From assembly GCA_964587515.1 (NCBI GenBank), contig CAZPMO010000168.1, positions 1-10,835 on the forward strand: a DNA stretch of 10,835 nt, in the 5' to 3' direction. Positions 6,057 to 10,835 of this stretch are shown piece after piece. Positions within the stretch are counted from its first letter, which is position 1. Each line of letters opens with the position of its first letter. Both the position numbers and the translations under genes were made by a program. The notes beneath the pieces were generated by a model. That model was given only the letters and a program-made list of their open reading frames with translations, was not told the DNA's origin and made no database searches. This DNA is from CAZPMO01 sp964587515. Its GTDB lineage: Bacteria > Pseudomonadota > Alphaproteobacteria > MPNO01.

Positions 6057-7268
6057 ATGACCGAACCTTTCTGGCGCAGACCGTTCTATGCGGTCATCTG
6101 TTGCACATTCGTGATCGCGATGACCTATGGCGTGCGACAGACATACGGGCTGTTCATGGCGCCGTTGAGTGACAGCCTCGGCTGGGGCCGCGAGGCATTT
6201 TCCATCGCGCTCGCGACCCAGAACCTGATGATCGGCCTCGCGGTGCCGTTCCTCGGCGCCGCGGCCGACAAGTGGGGTCCGGTCAAGGTGGTCGCCGGCT
6301 CGGCCTCGCTCTACGCGGTCGCGACCTATCTGATGTCGCAAAGCACGACGCCCGGGGAGATGCTGGCGAGCGCCGGCTTCCTCGCCGGTTTCGCGCTCGC
6401 CGGTTGCGGCCTGCCGCTGCTGCTGTCGATCGTCGGCCAGGTGGCGCCCGAGGACAAACGCACCATGTGGCTCGGCATCGTGACCGCCGGCGGCACCATG
6501 GGCCAGTTCATACTGGTGCCCGTCACCCAGGGGTTGATCACCGAATATGGCTGGGTCAACGCGATCATCGTTCTGTCGGTGTTGACGGCTGTGGCGGTGC
6601 CGCTGGCGTCCAGCCTCTCGGCAATCAGTTCGGCCGGGCGCGACCGCAAGGGACCGCAGAGCCTGGGCGCGGCGCTGAAGGAAGCGCGCGGCCACAGCGG
6701 TTATATCCTGCTGGTGCTGGGATTCTATGTCTGCGGCATGCAGGTGCAGTTCATCGGTTCGCATCTGCCCGCCTACCTCACCGACAACGGCATCGCGGCC
6801 GCGGTCGCGGCGTCGTCCATCGCGGTGATCGGGCTGTTCAACATGGGTGGCACTTGGGTTGCCGGCTGGCTCGGCGGCCGGGTGCGCATGAAATATCTGC
6901 TGAGCTACATCTATCTCGGCCGTTCCATCGTCATGTTCGCCTTCATCAGCCTGCCGCTCAGCGTGGTCAGCGTAATGGTGTTCGCCGCGGTGATCGGCGC
7001 GCTGTGGCTTTCGACCGTGCCATTGACCGCGGGCATCGTCGCGCGTGTGTTCGGCACCCGCTACATGGCGACGCTTTACGGCATCGTTTTTCTTTCCCAT
7101 CAGCTCGGCAGCTTCACCGGGGTGTGGCTCGGCGGCTGGATCTACGACACCACCGGATCCTATGACATTACCTGGTGGGTCGCGATTATCTTCGGACTGA
7201 TCGCGGCGCTGCTACACTGGCCGATCCGGGACGCGCCACTCGACCGCGCCGCGCCCCAGGAGGCTTGA
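6057..7268 (+). CDS. MFS transporter 2 (monocarboxylate-porter-like)
   Basis: A 403-residue, roughly twelve-helix inner-membrane carrier, first of a tandem paralogous pair. Landmarks fall at the same residue numbers as in MFS 1: TYGVRQTYGLFMAP with R27 in TM1, motif A as GAAADKWGPVKVV (67-79, with Lys instead of Arg at 72), GHSGYILLVLGFYVCGMQVQ starting the C-terminal half, VRMKYLL, and HQLGSFTGVWLGGWIYD. Likely cargo is an organic acid by family, substrate unknown. Only a weak CGGA (6045-6048) precedes the ATG. The last codons carry AGGAGG (7258-7263), the ribosome site of MFS 3, so the two are co-transcribed. By eye it is closest to MFS 3, with long identical blocks toward the C-terminus. 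It is divergent from the frameshifted hydroxyacid dehydrogenase gene. Confidence 0.92.
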   Translation: MTEPFWRRPFYAVICCTFVIAMTYGVRQTYGLFMAPLSDSLGWGREAFSIALATQNLMIGLAVPFLGAAADKWGPVKVVAGSASLYAVATYLMSQSTTPGEMLASAGFLAGFALAGCGLPLLLSIVGQVAPEDKRTMWLGIVTAGGTMGQFILVPVTQGLITEYGWVNAIIVLSVLTAVAVPLASSLSAISSAGRDRKGPQSLGAALKEARGHSGYILLVLGFYVCGMQVQFIGSHLPAYLTDNGIAAAVAASSIAVIGLFNMGGTWVAGWLGGRVRMKYLLSYIYLGRSIVMFAFISLPLSVVSVMVFAAVIGALWLSTVPLTAGIVARVFGTRYMATLYGIVFLSHQLGSFTGVWLGGWIYDTTGSYDITWWVAIIFGLIAALLHWPIRDAPLDRAAPQEA

Positions 7269-7269
7269 A

Positions 7270-8478
7270 ATGCAAATCGCCTTCTGGCGTTCGCCCGCCT
7301 ACGTGCTGGTCGGCACGATTCTCATCGTTCTGATCAGTTTCGGCGTGCGCCAGTCCTTCGGGCTTTTCATGGCGACGCTCAGCGCCGATCTGGGGTGGGG
7401 TCGCGAAGTGTTTTCCTTCGCGATCGCGATCCAGAACCTGATTATCGGCCTGGCCGCGCCGCTGGTCGCCGCCACCGCCGACAAGTGGGGGCCGATCCGG
7501 GTGATCGCGCTCGCCGGCGCGGTCTATACCGGCGGGCTGTTCGTGATGTCCCAGGCGACGACGCCCACGATGATGATTCTGAGCGCGGGCGGACTGGTCG
7601 GCCTCGGCGTCTCGGGCTGCGGGCTCGCGCTGCTGCTGGCGCTGGCCGGCCGCGTCGCGCCCGAAGGCAAACGCTCCCTGTGGCTCGGCATGGTGACGGC
7701 GGGCGGCACCGCCGGCCAGCTCGTGGTGGTGCCCACGTCCCAGCAATTGCTCGGCGCGTTCGGCTGGGTCGAGGCGACGGTGATCCTGGCCTGCTTGACA
7801 GTGGCGATCCCGTTTCTCGCGCTGTCGCTGAAGCCCGGCACCGCCGAGGCGCTGAGCCGAAAGACCCAGCAATCGCTGACGGACGCGCTGCGCGAGGCGG
7901 GCGGCCATCGCGGCTACTGGCTGCTGGTGGGCGGTTTTTTCGTCTGCGGCTTCCAGGTGCAGTTCGTTGCCACCCACCTGCCGGCCTATCTCACCGATTC
8001 CGGCGCTGATCCCGCGCTCGGCGCGACCGCGATCGCGGTGATCGGGCTGTTCAACATGCTCGGCGCCTGGGCGGCCGGCTGGCTGGGCGACCGTTTCCGC
8101 AAGAAATATCTGCTGTGCCTGCTCTATGGCGCGCGGGCGCTGACCATCCTGGTGTTCATCCAGTGTCCGGTGACCCAGACCTCGGTGATTTTGTTCGCGG
8201 CGGTGATGGGATTGCTGTGGCTGTCGACCGCGCCGCTTACGTCGGGCATCGTCGCCCAGATGTTCGGCACCCGCTACATGGGCACCCTGTTCGCCATCGT
8301 CTATATGAGCCACCAGCTCGGCTCCTTCACCGGCGTCTGGCTGGGCGGCAAGATCTATGACGTCACCGGGTCCTACGAAATGTTCTGGTGGCTCGCCATC
8401 GCGTTGGGGCTGATCGCGGCGCTGATCCACTACCCCATCAACGACCGCCCCACCTCCCGCCTCGCGGAAGGGACTTAA
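7270..8478 (+). CDS. MFS transporter 3 (monocarboxylate-porter-like)
   Basis: A 402-residue inner-membrane carrier, second of the tandem pair, starting one base after the stop of MFS 2 with a perfect AGGAGG (7258-7263) 6 bases before the ATG. TM1 has SFGVRQSFGLFMA with R27; motif A is AATADKWGPIRVI (67-79) with Ala replacing the first glycine. GHRGYWLLVGGFFVCGFQVQ, FRKKYLL and HQLGSFTGVWLGGKIYD mark the C-terminal half. Differences from MFS 2 are spread over the membrane segments, so the two may differ in substrate or could form a pair, although this family is usually monomeric. Its TAA stop (8476-8478) lies in a tandem 11-base duplication shared with the end of the convergent NadX-like gene. 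Confidence 0.92.
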   Translation: MQIAFWRSPAYVLVGTILIVLISFGVRQSFGLFMATLSADLGWGREVFSFAIAIQNLIIGLAAPLVAATADKWGPIRVIALAGAVYTGGLFVMSQATTPTMMILSAGGLVGLGVSGCGLALLLALAGRVAPEGKRSLWLGMVTAGGTAGQLVVVPTSQQLLGAFGWVEATVILACLTVAIPFLALSLKPGTAEALSRKTQQSLTDALREAGGHRGYWLLVGGFFVCGFQVQFVATHLPAYLTDSGADPALGATAIAVIGLFNMLGAWAAGWLGDRFRKKYLLCLLYGARALTILVFIQCPVTQTSVILFAAVMGLLWLSTAPLTSGIVAQMFGTRYMGTLFAIVYMSHQLGSFTGVWLGGKIYDVTGSYEMFWWLAIALGLIAALIHYPINDRPTSRLAEGT

Positions 8479-8497
8479 ATCTCGACTAAATCTCGAC
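8476..8497. repeat. Tandem 11-bp duplication at a convergent gene junction
   Basis: TAAATCTCGAC occurs twice back to back (8476-8486, 8487-8497). The first copy begins with the MFS 3 stop TAA; the NadX-like stop (CTA on +, 8486-8488) straddles the junction of the copies. With a single copy both genes would still end with the same last residues, their stops overlapping in TTAA (8475-8478). Confidence 0.9.
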
Positions 8498-9280
8498 CGA
8501 GCCCGCCTTGCGGCGCAGCGCGTGGATGACGCTGTGGGCGGCCAGCGTCGATGTCTTGGGGTTGTCGGGCAGCGGCTTGCCGCGAATTTCCATGTCGAAT
8601 TCGCCGAACGCGCCTTCCACGTGGAGCTGGTGAATGTTGCCCTTCGCGGCGGGATCGGCGACCAATCGCACCTCGGTCGCGGCGAAGCCGGCGCCGGCCA
8701 GGGCGATGGTGGCCGCGACGTTGGCGTTCTGGGGATAAAGCCTCGCCGCTTCATCGGCCGCGCCCTGATAGAGAACGGTCTCATGCGTCAGCGCATCCAG
8801 ATCGTGGGCCTCCTCGGCCGGTGTGCCCTTCCAGGCGCCGGGCGGCTTGCGCGAGGTATAGCTGACGCGGTCGAGCCCGCCGACCCGCGCCGCCGCCAGC
8901 GCATCGGCCCCGGCCACCGCGCCGGCCGGCAGCACCAGCTTCGCGGCGCCCTCGCGGGCCGCATCCTCCAGCGCCCTCGCGAGATCGGGGTTTGAAAGGC
9001 AGCCGATCGAAATCACGATCAGATCGATGCCGCGGCGCAGCACGTCCGCGCCATATTCCGCGACCGCCCCATGGCCGGCGCATTCGGCCGCCACGTCGGG
9101 GATTACGGTAAGATCGTCGAGCGCCGACACTACTTCGATGTCGTCCGGCAACGCCGCGCGCGCCTCGGCCAGCCGTGTGGGCCGCACCAGCACCGCCGAA
9201 ACCCGCGCCGCCTCGTCCGGCGCGAGATGCTTCAACACCTCGCGCGCGATTGCGCCATTGCCGATCAGCAGTACGTCCAT
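8486..9280 (-). CDS. L-aspartate dehydrogenase (NadX-like, DUF108 family)
   Basis: This 264-residue cytoplasmic enzyme matches the NadX family, which interconverts L-aspartate and iminoaspartate with NAD(P)+, serving NAD synthesis in some organisms and amino-acid catabolism in others. Seen: the N-terminal nucleotide fold with IGNGAIARE (6-14; the usual last glycine is A12), AAECAGHGAV (64-73), LPAGAVAGADAL, the signature PQNANVAATIALAGAGFAA, and GNIHQLHVEGAFGEF holding the conserved histidine H217. AAAGGA lies 6 bases before the ATG (9287-9292 on +). It follows the beta-hydroxyacid dehydrogenase gene by 30 bases and is surely co-transcribed. No nadA or nadC is beside it, so a catabolic role under the divergent LacI-type regulator looks more likely than NAD synthesis; that is inference, and the substrate may be another amino acid or imine. 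Confidence 0.9.
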   Translation of the reverse strand: MDVLLIGNGAIAREVLKHLAPDEAARVSAVLVRPTRLAEARAALPDDIEVVSALDDLTVIPDVAAECAGHGAVAEYGADVLRRGIDLIVISIGCLSNPDLARALEDAAREGAAKLVLPAGAVAGADALAAARVGGLDRVSYTSRKPPGAWKGTPAEEAHDLDALTHETVLYQGAADEAARLYPQNANVAATIALAGAGFAATEVRLVADPAAKGNIHQLHVEGAFGEFDMEIRGKPLPDNPKTSTLAAHSVIHALRRKAGSVEI

Positions 9281-9310
9281 GGCCGGTCCTTTCCCGTGTG
9301 CGCCGCCCGT

Positions 9311-10264
9311 TTACTCCGCCGCCTGGGCGAGGCCGTCGGAAATTTCGATGTTTTCGGGTTCGATCTCGAGCCCGGCGTTGTCGGCTTCCTGTTGCAACAG
9401 CACCGAGAAGTCGCAATCGGTGTGGCCGTGACCGATCGCCGCCTGGACGATCTCGCGCGTGGCCGCGGCGACCGGCATGGGCACGCCAAGCTCGCGCGCC
9501 AGCGACAGCCCGAGATCCATGTCCTTGCGCAGCAGCACCGGCGTGAAGGTGGGCGTGAGGTCGAGGTTCACGAAGGACGGCGTCTTGTATTTGGAGAAGG
9601 TCGAGCCCATCACGCTCTGGTTCATGAATTCGAGGAAGGCCGAGCGCGGCACGCCGTACTTCTCGGCCAGCACCGTGATCTCGGCCAGCGACTGGGTCAC
9701 CACGCCGAGGAAGACGTTATGGCAAATCTTCATGGTGCGCGCCATGTCGTCGTCGCCCACATGGACCGCGCCGTTGGGCGCGATCACCCGCAGATAAGGC
9801 TCGACCTCGTCGAACACATCCTTCGGGCCGGAGGCGACGATGGTCAGCTTGCGCGCCTTGACCACCTTGCCGTTGCCGCTGACCGGCGAGGCGAGGAAGG
9901 CCGCGCCGCGCCCATTTGCGGCTTCGCGCGCGGCTTGCGAGGCTTCGTCGTTGACCGAGGTGCAGTCGATGAAAATTTTCGGCGTCGACGCGGTATTGGA
10001 CAGCACGCCGTTCTCGCCCGAGATCACCTGGATGAGATCGTCGGGCCCGCCCACCATGGTGAACACGATGTCGCGGTCGGCAAGCTCGGCCGGTGAATCG
10101 ACCACCGTCGCGCCGTATTCGACCAGCGGCTCGGCCTTGGCGCGGGTGCGGTTCCACACCGCCACGTCGCAGCCGGCTTGCAGCAGCAGGTAGGCCATGG
10201 GATAGCCCATGCGCCCGGCGCCGATCCAGCCGATGGAATGTTTTTTCAGAGCTTCGTCCGCCAT
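9311..10264 (-). CDS. NAD(P)-dependent beta-hydroxyacid dehydrogenase (3-hydroxyisobutyrate dehydrogenase family)
   Basis: A 317-residue enzyme of the family containing 3-hydroxyisobutyrate dehydrogenase, tartronate semialdehyde reductase and glyoxylate reductase. It has the dinucleotide motif GWIGAGRMG (12-20), VWNRT (36-40), which resembles the NADPH-using glyoxylate reductases more than the aspartate-type NAD enzymes, DCTSV (100-104), a substrate loop SPVSGNGKVVKARKL (126-140), and the catalytic lysine K179 in MKICHN. The loop is unusual: the family's SGG is SGN, and the G-x-L end is RKL. The helical C-terminal domain is complete. It is slightly longer than the usual 290-300 residues through a tail rich in Glu and Ile. 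AGGTGA (10271-10276 on +) lies 6 bases before the ATG. It is the first gene of the operon with the NadX-like enzyme and is divergent from the LacI-type gene, whose operator covers its start. Exact substrate unknown. Confidence 0.9.
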   Translation of the reverse strand: MADEALKKHSIGWIGAGRMGYPMAYLLLQAGCDVAVWNRTRAKAEPLVEYGATVVDSPAELADRDIVFTMVGGPDDLIQVISGENGVLSNTASTPKIFIDCTSVNDEASQAAREAANGRGAAFLASPVSGNGKVVKARKLTIVASGPKDVFDEVEPYLRVIAPNGAVHVGDDDMARTMKICHNVFLGVVTQSLAEITVLAEKYGVPRSAFLEFMNQSVMGSTFSKYKTPSFVNLDLTPTFTPVLLRKDMDLGLSLARELGVPMPVAAATREIVQAAIGHGHTDCDFSVLLQQEADNAGLEIEPENIEISDGLAQAAE

Positions 10265-10297
10265 GGCAAATCACCTGTTTTTGGAAGTGTCGTTACA

Positions 10298-10319
10298 TGC
10301 AATCGCCGTCCGCAATTGC
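10298..10319. promoter_or_regulatory. Extra half-sites beside the main operator
   Basis: TGCAATCG (10298-10305) repeats the left half of the operator at 10323-10340, and GCAATTGC (10312-10319) is an 8-base palindrome with the same pentamer. GCAAT starts at 10299, 10312 and 10326, spaced 13 and 14 bases. They may be weaker or secondary repressor contacts downstream of the dehydrogenase start. Inference from sequence pattern. Confidence 0.4.
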
Positions 10320-10348
10320 TTGTCTGCAATCGATTGCAGAATTATAAC
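10320..10348 (+). promoter_or_regulatory. Promoter of the LacI-family regulator gene
   Basis: TTGTCT (10320-10325), 17 bases, TATAAC (10343-10348). The spacer is almost entirely filled by the operator palindrome, which implies autorepression. Start near 10355 would leave a leader of about 40 bases. Confidence 0.55.
10323..10340. promoter_or_regulatory. LacI/GalR-family operator, perfect 18-bp palindrome
   Basis: TCTGCAATCGATTGCAGA reads identically on both strands. Its core TGCAATCGATTGCA has the central CG and AA-N-CG-N-TT layout of LacI-family operators, where the hinge helix inserts at the central CpG. It lies between the -35 and -10 of the regulator promoter and just downstream of the -10 of the divergent dehydrogenase promoter. 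The adjacent gene encodes a LacI-type protein, its most likely ligand. Confidence 0.8.
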
Positions 10349-10369
10349 GAGGGGGTCGCGGGAGGTAAA
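10341..10369 (-). promoter_or_regulatory. Promoter of the dehydrogenase operon
   Basis: On the minus strand, TTTACC (10369-10364), a 17-base spacer, and perfect TATAAT (10346-10341). Predicted start near 10334 falls inside the operator palindrome, so repressor binding would block initiation. Its -10 overlaps the -10 of the opposite promoter, so the two polymerases would also exclude each other. Confidence 0.55.
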
Positions 10370-10374
10370 CGCCG

Positions 10375-10413
10375 ATGTGTGACGGGAGCGCTTCATGGCT
10401 TCGGGCCGGGTAA
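10375..10413 (+). CDS. Possible 12-codon leader ORF ahead of the regulator
   Basis: ATG at 10375, twelve codons (MCDGSASWLRAG) and TAA at 10411-10413. A strong GGAGGT (10361-10366) lies 8 bases upstream, better than the site of the regulator itself. The frame overlaps the regulator's first 19 bases out of register. It could couple or limit repressor translation, or be chance. No functional motif is visible. Confidence 0.25.
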   Translation: MCDGSASWLRAG

Positions 10414-10835
10414 CATTGCGCGATGTGGCGCGCCGTGTCGGCGTGCACCCGTCGACGGTGTCGCGGGTGCTGAACCCCGAGACGCGCCATATGGTGACGT
10501 CTGAAATCGCCGGCAAGGTGGACGCGGCGGTCGATGCGCTGGGATATCGGCCCAATCCGATCGCCTACGGGCTCAGGACCAACCGCACCTTCACCGTCGG
10601 CGTGGTGATCCCGGACCTCACCAACCCGGTTTTCCCGCCCATCATTCGCGGCATAGAGGACGCGCTGGGACAAGCCGGCTACACCGCCGTGATCGCCAAC
10701 ACCGACAATGATCACGCCCGCGAAAAACTTATCCTGGAAAGCATGCGCGCGCGCCACGTCGACGGGCTGATGCTGGCCACCGCCCGGCGCGACGATCCGT
10801 TGCTGGCCGAAACCCGCGCCGAAAACCTTCCGCTG
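10395..10835 (+). CDS. LacI/GalR-family transcriptional repressor, 3' end outside window
   Basis: The first 147 codons are present and the frame is open to the window edge. The N-terminus is a LacI headpiece: VTLRDVARRVGVHPSTVSRVLN (residues 6-27, a helix-turn-helix with recognition helix starting near P19-S20), then ALGYRPNPIAYGLR, which is the hinge helix with its conserved leucine for minor-groove insertion. The periplasmic-binding-protein-like effector domain begins at TFTVGVVIPDLTNPVF and continues through GYTAVIANTDND and HVDGLMLATA. CGGGAG (10383-10388) is 6 bases before the ATG, and an in-frame TGA at 10380-10382 excludes an earlier start. It is divergent from the dehydrogenase operon with a perfect operator palindrome between them, so it most likely represses both itself and that operon, released by a substrate or intermediate. 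The effector cannot be predicted from the part seen. Confidence 0.93.
   Translation, partial: MASGRVTLRDVARRVGVHPSTVSRVLNPETRHMVTSEIAGKVDAAVDALGYRPNPIAYGLRTNRTFTVGVVIPDLTNPVFPPIIRGIEDALGQAGYTAVIANTDNDHAREKLILESMRARHVDGLMLATARRDDPLLAETRAENLPL

Noticed and set aside
5970..7100. 376-codon minus-strand open frame
   Set aside because: Antisense to MFS 2; rich in His, Arg, Gln and Asp with no hydrophobic core or motif. Similar shadows occur opposite MFS 1 and MFS 3 (4220-4954, 7186-8784).
9071..10096. 341-codon plus-strand open frame
   Set aside because: Antisense to the two dehydrogenases of the minus-strand operon, which have catalytic motifs and good ribosome sites; low-complexity His/Arg-rich shadow.

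Overview
The window is GC-rich DNA with strong G/C preference at third codon positions. It very probably comes from an alphaproteobacterium: the intergenic palindrome at the left edge (arms with CCTTCGAGACGG and CCTCAGGATGAGG) is of a kind common in Bradyrhizobium/Rhodopseudomonas-like and other high-GC alphaproteobacterial genomes, and the gene families fit. I cannot fix the order or genus. It reads as chromosomal catabolic and transport DNA. I saw no phage, IS element, tRNA, rRNA or CRISPR array.

Layout. 1-207: palindromic repeat and a candidate promoter. 208-3137 (+): a tight three-gene run of a class III omega-amino-acid:pyruvate transaminase, a DUF2461 protein, and an Fe(II)/2-oxoglutarate dioxygenase of the PhyH family. 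3268-3681 (+): a small secreted protein I do not recognise, with its own promoter. 3788-5008 (+): MFS transporter 1, preceded by an extended -10 promoter and a hairpin or operator. 5012-5942 (-): a D-2-hydroxyacid dehydrogenase gene carrying one frameshift. 6057-8478 (+): two tandem paralogous MFS transporters (2 and 3). 8486-10264 (-): a two-gene operon, read as beta-hydroxyacid dehydrogenase then NadX-like L-aspartate dehydrogenase. 10395 to the end (+): a LacI/GalR-family repressor cut off by the window edge, divergent from that operon.

The genes suggest uptake and oxidation of small carboxylates, hydroxyacids or amino acids. Three related monocarboxylate-type MFS carriers are interleaved with three NAD(P)-dependent dehydrogenases, and the pattern 'transporter(s) on + facing dehydrogenase(s) on -' occurs twice with only a few bases between stop codons. 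The clearest regulatory unit is at the right end. A perfect 18-bp palindrome of LacI-family operator type (core TGCAATCGATTGCA) lies between the -35 and -10 of the repressor promoter and over the predicted start of the divergent dehydrogenase operon, so one bound repressor could shut off both directions.

There is no obvious new defence or mobile system. The points most worth a second look are the LacI-controlled dehydrogenase pair of unknown substrate, the operator region with a small upstream reading frame ahead of the repressor, the frameshift in the hydroxyacid dehydrogenase gene, an 11-bp tandem duplication at a convergent gene junction, and the covarying internal hairpins in the left-edge palindrome. 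No stretch longer than about 210 bases lacks a gene.
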